Source: Pseudonocardia phyllosphaerae (GTDB lineage Bacteria; Actinomycetota; Actinomycetes; Mycobacteriales; Pseudonocardiaceae). From it: 64,000 nucleotides of DNA. The stretch spans positions 124,001-188,000 of the forward strand of contig NZ_JBKGXS010000003.1 of NCBI RefSeq assembly GCF_046546475.1, written 5' to 3'. This document shows positions 26,660 to 34,385 of this stretch, piece by piece; position 1 is the stretch's first letter; each line of letters opens with the position of its first letter. Both the position numbers and the translations under genes were made by a program. The notes beneath the pieces were generated by a model that ran no database searches, had not been told where the DNA came from, and was given only the letters and a program-made list of their open reading frames with translations.

Positions 26660-27025
26660 TCAGCGGCGGCCGGCACGGAGCAGCTTCACGAACGTCAGCG
26701 CCAGTACGACCACCCCGACCACCGCCAGGAGAACCCCGGCAGCGATGAGCCAGCCCGCAGCCTGGGCTTCGCGCAGCAGGCCCGCACCGGCCAGCGCCGC
26801 CGCAGGCACGGCGACGACGGCAGGCCAGACCAGCGTGCCCAGCCACTTCTCCCCCGCGGTGAAGGAGCGGCCGCACCAGAGCATCACGACGCCGGCCAAC
26901 CAGCCGACGACCGGCAGGACGAACCCGCCGAATACCAGCATCAGCGCGGTGAGCGCGGGGTAGGTGCCCGGATCGTCGGTACGCGGGGCGGGGGTGTGGT
27001 TCGGGGTCGCGGTCATGGTGGTCAT
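26660..27025 (-). CDS. Membrane protein of unknown function
   Basis: A 121-aa protein with a polar Thr/Pro-rich start and three to four hydrophobic segments (ALMLVFGGFVLPVVGWLAGVV, WPAVVAVPAAALAGAGLL, AAGVLLAVVGVVVLALTF). It ends in the basic tail KLLRAGRR. ATG at 27025 has GGGAGG 9-10 nt upstream; a second ATG nine nt downstream is possible. No recognised family. It lies between the molybdenum hydroxylase upstream region and tRNA-Ser(CGA). Confidence 0.7.
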   Translation of the reverse strand: MTTMTATPNHTPAPRTDDPGTYPALTALMLVFGGFVLPVVGWLAGVVMLWCGRSFTAGEKWLGTLVWPAVVAVPAAALAGAGLLREAQAAGWLIAAGVLLAVVGVVVLALTFVKLLRAGRR

Positions 27026-27157
27026 CTCCGTGGTCCTCCCGGTCGTATCCGTTACGGGGACAACCGTGCCGCGCAACGGATCCCGGCACATCGGGCCGCG
27101 GTCCGATCCCGGGCGTCATCCCGGGGTGGGAGAGGGCCGCACACGGGGCGGAGACGA

Positions 27158-27193
27158 CGAACGCCGGGCCTCCCGTGGGAGACCCGGCGTTCG
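27158..27193 (-). terminator. Terminator after tRNA-Ser(CGA)
   Basis: A long stem with arms CGAACGCCGGG / CCCGGCGTTCG plus an inner CTCCC/GGGAG, directly downstream of the minus-strand tRNA. Confidence 0.8.
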
Positions 27194-27195
27194 GG

Positions 27196-27283
27196 TGGCG
27201 GTAGCGGTGGGATTTGAACCCACGGAGGCGTGAACCTCACGCGCTTTCGAGGCGCGCTCCTTCGGCCGCTCGGACACGCTACC
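27196..27283 (-). tRNA. tRNA-Ser(CGA)
   Basis: An 88-nt class II tRNA. Acceptor GGTAGCG (27283-27277) pairs with CGCTACC (27206-27200); discriminator G, CCA encoded at 27198-27196. Anticodon loop CCTCGAAAG gives CGA (reads UCG). Long variable arm and GTTCAAATC T-loop. Confidence 0.97.
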
Positions 27284-27296
27284 GCCGAGAAGGCTA

Positions 27297-27806
27297 CTAG
27301 ACGGCTTCCGTTCGCCCCGGGAGGGGGGTGGAGGCCTCCCCGTCGCTCCCGGCGGAGTCGCGGAAGAAGGCCCGCATCAGCGCGGCGGCGTCGTCGGCGC
27401 GGACGCCACCGATCACCTCGGGCCGGTGGGCCAGCCTGCGGTCGCGCAGGACGTCCCACAGCGATCCGGCCGCGCCGGTCTTGGGCTCCCAGGCGCCGAA
27501 CACCACCCGCTGCACGCGGGCGAGGCCGATCGCGCCGGCGCACATGGTGCAGGGCTCGACGGTCACGGCGAGGGTCGCGCCCTCCAGCCGCCACTCCCCC
27601 ACCCGTGCCGCGGCCGCGCGCAGGGCCAGCACCTCGGCGTGCGCGGTGGGGTCACCGAGGGCCTCGCGGGCGTTGCAGGCGACGGCCAGCTCAGTACCGT
27701 CCGCGGCCAGCACGACCGCGCCGATCGGCACGTCGCCGGTGTCCGGGGCCGCCCGCGCAACCGCGAGGGCACGCTCCATGGCGGCCTCGTCCTCGGGCCG
27801 GAACAC
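27297..27806 (-). CDS. tadA: tRNA(Arg) adenosine-34 deaminase
   Basis: A 169-aa zinc deaminase that converts A34 to inosine in tRNA-Arg(ACG). The catalytic motifs are HAE (His56, Glu58) and PCTMCAGA (Cys86, Cys89); the RNA-binding tail contains ADDAAALMRAFFRD. GTG at 27806 follows the stop of the upstream gene by 3 nt. The adjacent gene encodes the actinobacterial tRNA adenosine deaminase-associated protein, which fixes the assignment as TadA over guanine deaminase. It ends 13 nt from the 5' end of tRNA-Ser(CGA). Confidence 0.92.
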   Translation of the reverse strand: MFRPEDEAAMERALAVARAAPDTGDVPIGAVVLAADGTELAVACNAREALGDPTAHAEVLALRAAAARVGEWRLEGATLAVTVEPCTMCAGAIGLARVQRVVFGAWEPKTGAAGSLWDVLRDRRLAHRPEVIGGVRADDAAALMRAFFRDSAGSDGEASTPLPGRTEAV

Positions 27807-27809
27807 GGG

Positions 27810-28325
27810 TCAGGAGTTGACGATCTCGTCCAGCGGACCGGCGAAGCCGCAACGGCGCGCGATCGTGTCGAGCTGCTCGTCCGGCCACAGTTCCAGGTCC
27901 CCGACGAGCACCTCGAGCTCGTCGGCGGGCAGGCCGAGGTCGGCGACGATCCCGAGGTCGCCCTCGGGCCACGGCTCGTCGAGCACGTCCTCGTCCGGCG
28001 GCAGATCGATCCGCAGGAGGTCGAGCACGTCGGCGGCGACATCGTAGTCCAGGCCCGCCACCGCGTCGGAGATCATGATCCGGACGCCGCCGGGCGAGGG
28101 GCGCAGGAGCACGAAGAACTCGTCGTCGACGTCGAGCAGGCCCAGCACCGCCCCGGTGGAGCGCTGCGCGCGCAGCGCGCTGATGGCCGCGTCGAGATCG
28201 ACGAGGGATTCGGAGTCCAGCCGGACACACCGCCACCGGCCCTCCTCGCGGATCGCGGCGACCGCGAATCCGGGCAGGGCGGCACCCCGGGTGTCCGGGG
28301 CTGCCTCGACGCTCTGAGTCGGCAC
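27810..28325 (-). CDS. tRNA adenosine deaminase-associated protein
   Basis: A 171-aa acidic protein of the actinobacterial family regularly encoded with tadA. Typical segments are GFAVAAIREEGRWRC, LGLLDVDDEFFVLLRP, MISDAVAGLDYDVAADVLD and CGFAGPLDEIV. No catalytic motif is visible. GTG at 28325 (PTQSVEAA) is chosen; upstream in-frame GTGs at 28334 and 28343 are possible and no clear ribosome site exists, so the mRNA may be leaderless. It is translationally close to tadA (3-nt gap). Confidence 0.85.
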   Translation of the reverse strand: MPTQSVEAAPDTRGAALPGFAVAAIREEGRWRCVRLDSESLVDLDAAISALRAQRSTGAVLGLLDVDDEFFVLLRPSPGGVRIMISDAVAGLDYDVAADVLDLLRIDLPPDEDVLDEPWPEGDLGIVADLGLPADELEVLVGDLELWPDEQLDTIARRCGFAGPLDEIVNS

Positions 28326-28435
28326 GGAGCCAACGGTACGCACCCGATGCCCTGTGGGCCACGCCACAACCAGGTATGCGTGGTCACATCACCCCGCGTG
28401 TCGCCCGGCGGGCACCGAGGGACGACGATCGGTCC

Positions 28436-29653
28436 ATGCCGATCACCGCCGCGTCGATCGCCGATCTCCCCGCCGACCTGCTCGGCGCCGCCCGGGCGCT
28501 GCAGCCCCGCACGGTGGCGCTGCGCCGCGCCCTGCACCGCCGTCCCGAGCTCGGCCTGGAGCTGCCGGCCACCCGCGACGCCGTCCTGCGCGCGCTCGAC
28601 GGCCTGCCGCTGACGATCCGGACCGGGACGGGCTGCGACTCGGTCGTCGCGGTGCTCGACGGCGCACGGCCGGGCCCGACGGTGCTGCTGCGCGGGGACA
28701 TGGACGCGCTGCCGCTGTCCGAGGACTCCGGGCTGGAGTTCGCCTCCGAGGTCCCGGGCGCGATGCACGCCTGCGGCCACGACACCCACACCGCGATGCT
28801 CGCCTCGGCCGCGCGGCTGCTCGCCGGACGACGGGACCGGATCGCCGGGCGGGTGGTGCTGATGTTCCAGCCGGGCGAGGAGGGCTTCCACGGCGCCCGG
28901 CACATGATCGACGAGGGCGTGCTCGACGAGCAGCCGGAGCAGGCCTATGCCCTGCACATCTCCTCGACGGTGCCGACCGGCGAGATCCACCACCGGCCGG
29001 GGCCGATCATGGCGGCGGCGGACACGCTGCACGTGACGGTGACCGGGCGGGGCGGGCACGCGTCGGCGCCGCAGGACGCGTGCGACCCGGTGCCTGCGGC
29101 CGCGGCGATGGTGGGCGGACTGCAGGCGCTGCTGACCCGCCGCGTCGGCGCCCAGGACTCCGCGGTGCTGACGGTCGCGCGGATCGCGGCCGGGACCACG
29201 GACAACGTCATCCCGGAGACCGCGGAGCTGTCCGGGACGCTACGGACGCTGTCCGAGCCGGTGCGGGCGATGCTGCACCCGGAGATCGCCGAGCACTGCC
29301 GGCACACCGCGCTGGCCTACGGCTGCACGGCGGAGGTGGAGATCGTGCGGGGCTACCCGGTCACGGTGAACGATGCCGGGGCGGCGGCGTCGCTGGCCGG
29401 GGTCGCCGGGCAGGTGCTCGGAGCCCGGGCGTGCGTGCCGATGGAGGTACCGCTCATGGGCGCGGAGGACTTCTCGTACATGCTGCAGCGGGTACCCGGT
29501 GCACTCGCCTTCCTCGGGGCACGCCCGCCGTCGGTGGATCCGGCGACGGCGCCGCCGAACCACTCGAACCGGGTGGCGTTCGACGAGGCAGCCTTCCCGG
29601 CGGGCGTCGCGACCTACGCCGGCCTCGCGCTGGCCGCGACCGGCCGCGGCTGA
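28436..29653 (+). CDS. M20 family amidohydrolase
   Basis: A 405-aa metallo-amidohydrolase of the peptidase M20D type (hippurate, N-acyl amino acid or IAA-conjugate hydrolases). It has RRALHRRPELGLELPAT, LLRGDMDALPLSED, the metal-binding HACGHDTHTAML, MFQPGEEGFHGARHMIDEG, and a dimerisation domain with GRGGHASAPQ. The near-C-terminal metal His lies in PPNHSNRVAFDE. ATG at 28436 is preferred; an ATG at 28376 would add 20 residues not typical of the family. Substrate unknown. Divergent from the tadA-associated gene. Confidence 0.9.
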   Translation: MPITAASIADLPADLLGAARALQPRTVALRRALHRRPELGLELPATRDAVLRALDGLPLTIRTGTGCDSVVAVLDGARPGPTVLLRGDMDALPLSEDSGLEFASEVPGAMHACGHDTHTAMLASAARLLAGRRDRIAGRVVLMFQPGEEGFHGARHMIDEGVLDEQPEQAYALHISSTVPTGEIHHRPGPIMAAADTLHVTVTGRGGHASAPQDACDPVPAAAAMVGGLQALLTRRVGAQDSAVLTVARIAAGTTDNVIPETAELSGTLRTLSEPVRAMLHPEIAEHCRHTALAYGCTAEVEIVRGYPVTVNDAGAAASLAGVAGQVLGARACVPMEVPLMGAEDFSYMLQRVPGALAFLGARPPSVDPATAPPNHSNRVAFDEAAFPAGVATYAGLALAATGRG

Positions 29654-29672
29654 GCGGGCCCGGACAGACGAC

Positions 29673-29708
29673 GAGGGCGGACCCGGCCGTGTGGCCGAGC
29701 CCGCCCTC
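29673..29708. terminator. Terminator hairpin
   Basis: GAGGGCGG / CCGCCCTC with an inner CGGCC / GGCCG stem, between the convergent amidohydrolase gene and the 49-aa gene. Confidence 0.7.
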
Positions 29709-29727
29709 GAGCGTGAAGTCGGTCGGA

Positions 29728-29877
29728 TCAGACCGCCGCGGGGGTCTCCTCGACGGAGACGACGGCGGCCGGACGGGCGTAGCCCTTCCAGTTGCGCTGC
29801 GCGTAAGCGGTCAGGGCGGTGGTCACCGCCAGGCCAACTCCCGTGCTCGCGATGATCGACATGAAAACGGACGCCAT
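29728..29877 (-). CDS. 49-aa membrane protein
   Basis: A small gene missed by length cut-offs: ATG at 29877 preceded by GAGGAGG at about 7-nt spacing, one of the best ribosome sites in the window. The protein starts MASVFMSIIASTGVGLAVTT (one membrane helix), continues LTAYAQRNWKGYARP, and ends with a short acidic tail (VSVEETPAAV). It is divergent from an MFS transporter gene, across a promoter-like gap. It may be an accessory peptide of that transporter, but this rests on position only. Confidence 0.7.
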   Translation of the reverse strand: MASVFMSIIASTGVGLAVTTALTAYAQRNWKGYARPAAVVSVEETPAAV

Positions 29878-30196
29878 GACGGCTCCTCCTCACCAAGTGC
29901 TCGCGCCGGGCACGTGTCGGATCCGGTTGACCCGATCGTTACGTCGGTGCTTGCGATACCTCGACGCTACCTGCGCCCACCTGGGATTCTGCCACTCACG
30001 GCAGACGCTGTCGTCCCCGCCCCCAGGTCACGATTGATGATCCATGACACACGATCCGGGCGGTTTGCCTCGGCAATCGGGCCTTCGCTTGACTAACGTC
30101 TCCGGAAACTGCTCGACGAAATCGGACACATCGCCATAAACGACGTAAGCAGGCATTAGTCGTCGTTCCGGCAAGATGAACGTCAGGGGGACCGAC
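29878..30196. promoter_or_regulatory. Divergent promoter region, 49-aa gene and MFS gene
   Basis: 319 nt without a supported gene and clearly poorer in GC than the flanks. It contains an inverted repeat AACGACG / CGTCGTT (30140-30146 / 30162-30168) about 30-60 nt before the MFS start, a candidate operator. No confident -35/-10 pair could be assigned. Confidence 0.5.
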
Positions 30197-31600
30197 GTGA
30201 GCGAAACCGAAGGTGGAGGGCACCCGGGCGTCACCGTGACCGACCCGGCCACCATGAAACGAGCCGTCGCCGCTGCGGCGGTCGGCAACATCACCGAGTG
30301 GTTCGACTTCGGTGTGTACAGCTACCTGGCCACGACGATCGAGGCGGAGTTCTTCCCGCCCGGCCCGCTGTCCCAGGTGGCCACGTTCGCGACCTTCGCC
30401 ATCGCGTTCTTCTTCCGCCCGCTGGGCGGCCTCTTCTTCGGCCCGCTCGGTGACCGGCTCGGCCGGACCAAGGTCCTGTCGATCACGGTCATCATGATGG
30501 CCTGCGGCACGTTCCTGATGGGCCTCGTCCCGTCCTACGCGAGCATCGGCCTGGCAGCACCCATCCTGCTGGTCGCCTGCCGAGTCATCCAGGGCTTCTC
30601 CACCGGCGGCGAGTACGCCGGCGCGATGACCTTCATCGCCGAGTACAGCCCGGACCGTCGCCGTGGGTTCTACGGCAGCTTCCTCGAGCTCGGTACGTTC
30701 ATCGGCTACGCCATGGGTGCCACCATCGCGTCGGTGCTCCCGCTGATCTTCAGCGATCAGTTCATGTCCGACTGGGGCTGGCGGATCCCGTTCTACGTGG
30801 CCCTGCCGCTGGGCCTGGTCGGGGTCTACCTGCGGGTGCGCCTGGAGGAGACCCCGGCGTTCCAGAACCTGCTCTCCGAGTCCGAGGAGCGCGAGGGCAC
30901 CGAGGTCAAGGACGGCCTCAAGCTGGTCTTCACCAAGTACCTGCCGTCGTTCATGCTCGTCGGCGGCATCGTCGTCGCCTGGAACATCACCAACTACATG
31001 CTGACCAGCTACATGCCGACGTATCTGGAGAAGGACGTCGCCGCGCACGGCGGGATCGCCATCGACTCCAAGACCTCGGCCTGGCTGCAGATCGCCGTGC
31101 TCTGGGTCGCGGTGATCATCATTCCGTTCCTGGGACGTCTCTCCGACAAGGTCGGCCGCAAGCCGATCATGTGGACCGGCGCGATCGGCCTGATCGTCCT
31201 GGGCATCCCGATGATCCTGCTGATGCAGAACGGCTCGGTCCCGAGCGTGCTGACCGGCCTCGTGGTCATGGGTCTGCTGCTGATCTGCTTCTCCTCGACC
31301 AGCCCGTCCACGCTCCCGGCCGTGTTCCCGACCGAGATCCGCTACGGCGGCCTCTCGATCGCGTTCAACATCTTCGTGTCCGCGTTCGCCGGGACCGTGT
31401 CGCTGGTGATGACCGCGCTGGTGCTCGCCACCGGGGACCTGCTCTGGCCCGGGTACTACCTGATCGCCGCCGGGATCATCGGTGTCGTCACGCTGTACTT
31501 CCTGCCGGAGACGAACAACAAGCCGCTCCGCGGGTCGCAGCCGTCGGCGGGCAGCGAGGAGGAGGCGCGGGAGATGGCCCGCGTCGGCCAGCCCAGCTGA
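30197..31600 (+). CDS. MFS metabolite:H+ symporter (ProP/KgtP-like)
   Basis: A 467-aa 12-helix major facilitator of the metabolite-proton symporter group. It has NITEWFDFGVYSYLA at helix 1, RPLGGLFFGPLGDRLGRTKVL (the A-like loop motif), RVIQGFSTGGEYAGA in helix 4 and GFYGSFLELGTFIGYA, and ends with the PETNNKPL motif of sugar/metabolite porters. GTG at 30197 is chosen because AGGGGGA sits 7 nt upstream; an ATG at 30176 lacks one. Likely substrates are proline/betaine or dicarboxylates. A hairpin at 31624-31661 ends the unit. Confidence 0.9.
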   Translation: MSETEGGGHPGVTVTDPATMKRAVAAAAVGNITEWFDFGVYSYLATTIEAEFFPPGPLSQVATFATFAIAFFFRPLGGLFFGPLGDRLGRTKVLSITVIMMACGTFLMGLVPSYASIGLAAPILLVACRVIQGFSTGGEYAGAMTFIAEYSPDRRRGFYGSFLELGTFIGYAMGATIASVLPLIFSDQFMSDWGWRIPFYVALPLGLVGVYLRVRLEETPAFQNLLSESEEREGTEVKDGLKLVFTKYLPSFMLVGGIVVAWNITNYMLTSYMPTYLEKDVAAHGGIAIDSKTSAWLQIAVLWVAVIIIPFLGRLSDKVGRKPIMWTGAIGLIVLGIPMILLMQNGSVPSVLTGLVVMGLLLICFSSTSPSTLPAVFPTEIRYGGLSIAFNIFVSAFAGTVSLVMTALVLATGDLLWPGYYLIAAGIIGVVTLYFLPETNNKPLRGSQPSAGSEEEAREMARVGQPS

Positions 31601-31623
31601 CCTCGCTCCACGGCTCTACAACT

Positions 31624-31661
31624 CCACCGCCCCCGTCGCCACGCCGCGCCGGGGGCGGTGG
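31624..31661 (+). terminator. Terminator after MFS gene
   Basis: A perfect 11-bp stem CCACCGCCCCC / GGGGGCGGTGG with a 16-nt loop. Confidence 0.7.
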
Positions 31662-31701
31662 TGTGTCCGGGGTGCGACGCCGGTCTCTACCCTTCGGGCC
31701 C

Positions 31702-32646
31702 ATGCGAGCGGTGTGCGTGCTGGGGACCGGCCTGATCGGTGGCTCGCTCATGCGGGCCGCCGCCCGTGCGGGACGCGAGGTGTGGGGCACCGCCGCGTCG
31801 GAGGCGACCGCGGTGGCCGCCGTCGCCGACGGGTTCGACGTCACCACCGACACCGACGCCGCGCTGGCCCGGGCCGCCGAGGCCGACGCGCTGGTCGTCG
31901 TCGCCGTGCCGCTGACGGCGCTGGAGCCCCTGCTGCAGCGGATCGACGCCGTCGCCCCCACCTGCCGGCTCACCGACGCCGTCAGCGTCAAGGTGGCGGT
32001 CGCCGACGCCGTCGCCCAGTTCGCCCCGCGCACCCGCTACGTCGGCGGGCACCCCATGGCCGGGACGGCGCAGTCGGGCTGGGCCGCAGGCGACCCGGAC
32101 CTGTTCGACGAGGCCGCCTGGGTCGTCGCCGCCGACGACGGCCTGGACCTCGACGTGTGGCGCGACGTCGCCGAGCTGGCCTGGGACTGTCGCGCGAACG
32201 TCGTCCCCGCCGCCGTCGACGAGCACGACGCCGCCGTCGCCCGGATCTCGCACCTGCCGCATCTGATGGCCGCGGTGCTGGCCTCGGTCGGCGCCGGCGA
32301 GCAGGGCGACGATCTCGCACTGGCACTGTCCGCCGGCTCGTTCGCCGACGGCACCCGGGTCGCGGGCACCCGCCCGGAGCTGACCCTGGCGATGTGCGAG
32401 GGCAACCGGGCGGCGCTGCTCACCGCCGTCGACGAGGCGCTGGGCAGGTTCGGCGTGATGCGTGGCGCGCTGGCCTCCACCGGAGGCCTCGCCGCGACCG
32501 TGAACGCCGGGCACGAGGCGCGGATGCGCTGGGCCTCGACCCGCGAGCCGCTGCACGTACCCGTCGACCTCGGCGCCGACGACGTGTTCGCCGAGCTGCG
32601 CGAGCTCGGGCGCCGCGGCGACGTCGTCGAGGCCTGGAAGCACTGA
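31702..32646 (+). CDS. tyrA: Prephenate dehydrogenase
   Basis: A 314-aa NAD(P)-dependent dehydrogenase of tyrosine synthesis (prephenate to 4-hydroxyphenylpyruvate, or arogenate to tyrosine). The Rossmann motif is VLGTGLIGGSLMRAA at the start. GGHPMAGTAQSGWAAGDPDLF holds the catalytic His, and DEHDAAVARISHLPHLMAAVL is typical of TyrA. No ACT domain is attached. ATG at 31702 gives the canonical start; the ribosome site is weak, so it may be leaderless. It is a stand-alone gene. Confidence 0.93.
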   Translation: MRAVCVLGTGLIGGSLMRAAARAGREVWGTAASEATAVAAVADGFDVTTDTDAALARAAEADALVVVAVPLTALEPLLQRIDAVAPTCRLTDAVSVKVAVADAVAQFAPRTRYVGGHPMAGTAQSGWAAGDPDLFDEAAWVVAADDGLDLDVWRDVAELAWDCRANVVPAAVDEHDAAVARISHLPHLMAAVLASVGAGEQGDDLALALSAGSFADGTRVAGTRPELTLAMCEGNRAALLTAVDEALGRFGVMRGALASTGGLAATVNAGHEARMRWASTREPLHVPVDLGADDVFAELRELGRRGDVVEAWKH

Positions 32647-32673
32647 GCCCCGGGGCCACCGGCGTCCCGGGGG

Positions 32674-33270
32674 CTACCGGCGCGCGTCCAGCGACGTCCG
32701 GGAGCCGATGCCCGGGCCGTCCAGGACGAACCCGTCGGCGTCGACGGTGAGCTCCGCCTCGACGGCGCCGGAGGAGAACGCGACGACCGCCGACTCGTCG
32801 CCCTCGGCGGCCTTCACGGTCCGGTAGGTCTGCTCGGTGGCCTCGACGGCCAGGTCCGGCAGGTTCACGAACACCATCGGCAGGACGTGCTCGGCGGGCT
32901 CGCGATGGAGCCGCAGCCGCCGGATCGGCAGCGCCGCGAACACCGGGCTGAACGCCAGGTCGACGTCGCAGGCACCGGAGAACCCACCGCGGGTGCCGCC
33001 GGAGCCGTCGTCGACCAGCCAGACCCCGTCGGCGCTGCGGCTGAGCGTCAGCTGCTTCTCCCCGTCGCCGGTGGCGACGTCCACCGAGAGCCGGGACAGA
33101 GTGCCGTCGGCGGCCACGACCAGCCGGTACGACGCCGTCAGCACCCCGGACGGGATGCCACGGATCAGCCGCCCGACGGCGCGCAGGCCGGTCGCCGAGG
33201 GACTGATCCGGACGGACTCGAGGCCCTCGCCGTCGTCGCCGGAGAACCGCCAGCTGAGCATCTCGGCCAT
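32674..33270 (-). CDS. Putative glycolipid-binding family protein
   Basis: A 198-aa protein matching the putative glycolipid-binding (DUF1089-like) family: SWRFSGDDGEGLESVRI at the start, then ASYRLVVAADGTLSRLSVD, DGVWLVDDGSGG, GACDVDLAFSPVFAALPIRRL and an end of alternating strands. The ATG at 33270 fits the family length. An ATG at 33369 overlaps the stop of the ligase gene (ATGA) and would add 33 residues, so translational coupling to the ligase is possible. Role unknown. Confidence 0.75.
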   Translation of the reverse strand: MAEMLSWRFSGDDGEGLESVRISPSATGLRAVGRLIRGIPSGVLTASYRLVVAADGTLSRLSVDVATGDGEKQLTLSRSADGVWLVDDGSGGTRGGFSGACDVDLAFSPVFAALPIRRLRLHREPAEHVLPMVFVNLPDLAVEATEQTYRTVKAAEGDESAVVAFSSGAVEAELTVDADGFVLDGPGIGSRTSLDARR

Positions 33271-33365
33271 GCACCACACCGCCTGCGTTCGGAGCCGGGA
33301 GCGCCGCAGGGCCGCGGTGGCGACCCGCACCGCGACCGCGTCGGCGCAGATCGCCCCCGATCGTG

Positions 33366-34316
33366 TCATCCCCCGGGTTCGCGGCGCACCTCGGTCGGCT
33401 CGACGTCGTCACGGATCCCGCGGAACACCGGCTGCCGCAGCCGCCCCGCGGCCGTCCACCCCAGGTGCGCGACCTCCACGACGACGGCCGGCTCGCACCA
33501 CCGCGCACCCGCCGCGTCGGCGCGGGGCAGCGGCCCGGCGAACGGGGATGCCTCGGCCGCGACCGGGCCCAGTCTCGCCGTGAGCACCTCCTGGACCGCC
33601 GCGCCGGCGAGCCCGGAACCGACGCGTCCGGCGAAGGTCAGCCCGTCCGGGCCGGGGACGCCGAGCAGCAGCGCCCCGATCCGCCGGCCGGCGCCCTTCT
33701 CGGGCCGGACACCGCCGACCACGCAGCTCTGCGAGTGGCGGTGGGTCGTCTTCACCCAGGCCGGGCTGCGCCTGCCCGGCCGGTACGCCGAGTCCTCCCG
33801 CTTGGCGACGACGCCCTCCATCCCGCGCGCCGCGGTCACGTCGAGCAGCGCGGCGCCGTCCGGGTAGACCGGGGAGAGCTCCACGTTCGCCACCGACGCC
33901 GGGTCCAGCCGGTCCAGGGTCGCGCGCCGCTCGGCCAGCGGCCGGTCCAGCAGGTCCACGCCGTAGAGCCGGAGCACGTCGAACACCATGAACACGACCG
34001 GGCGACGCTGCGCCGCGGCCACCCCGACGACGCCCTGCATCCGGTGGGCCAGCGCGGCGAAGCTCGGGACGCCCTGCTCCAGCAGGACGACCTCGCCGTC
34101 GAGCACGACGTCCGGGGCGAGATCGACGAGGTCGGCCAGCTCCGGGAAATGCGCCGTGACGTCGCGCCCGGAACGGGTGCGCAGGGTCAGGGCGGGGGCG
34201 TCGTCACCGACGGTGCCGGCGACCTCGGCGAGCACACGCATGCCGTCCCACTTGACCTCGAACGACCAGCCCGGGCCGGTCGGCAGCGGTCCGGGAGTGG
34301 CGAGCATGGGCAACAC
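33366..34316 (-). CDS. ATP-dependent DNA ligase (LigD ligase-domain type)
   Basis: A 316-aa ligase. The nucleotidyl lysine is Lys22 in FEVKWDGMR (motif I). Motif III is in LDGEVVLL, motif IV in GMEGVVAKREDSAYRPGRRS, motif V in WVKTTHR, and an OB-fold domain follows (GLTFAGRVGSGL). It is only the ligase module, without the polymerase or nuclease parts of full LigD. Being divergent from ku (70 nt between starts), it is most likely the non-homologous end-joining ligase. GTG at 34316, or ATG at 34307, starts the protein. Confidence 0.9.
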   Translation of the reverse strand: MLPMLATPGPLPTGPGWSFEVKWDGMRVLAEVAGTVGDDAPALTLRTRSGRDVTAHFPELADLVDLAPDVVLDGEVVLLEQGVPSFAALAHRMQGVVGVAAAQRRPVVFMVFDVLRLYGVDLLDRPLAERRATLDRLDPASVANVELSPVYPDGAALLDVTAARGMEGVVAKREDSAYRPGRRSPAWVKTTHRHSQSCVVGGVRPEKGAGRRIGALLLGVPGPDGLTFAGRVGSGLAGAAVQEVLTARLGPVAAEASPFAGPLPRADAAGARWCEPAVVVEVAHLGWTAAGRLRQPVFRGIRDDVEPTEVRREPGG

Positions 34317-34385
34317 ACCGTCATGCTGTCACCGAACCCGGCCCCACGCGCCGAACGGCCGGGACGTCGCGAGGGGGAACACCGG

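Noticed and set aside
23682..26963. 1093-codon frame opposite the molybdenum hydroxylase genes
   Set aside because: Shadow of highly GC-biased codons; the minus strand encodes unmistakable IorA/IorB.
29897..30054. Second small ORF in the MFS upstream gap
   Set aside because: Frames lack ribosome sites and cross the AT-richer promoter-like sequence.
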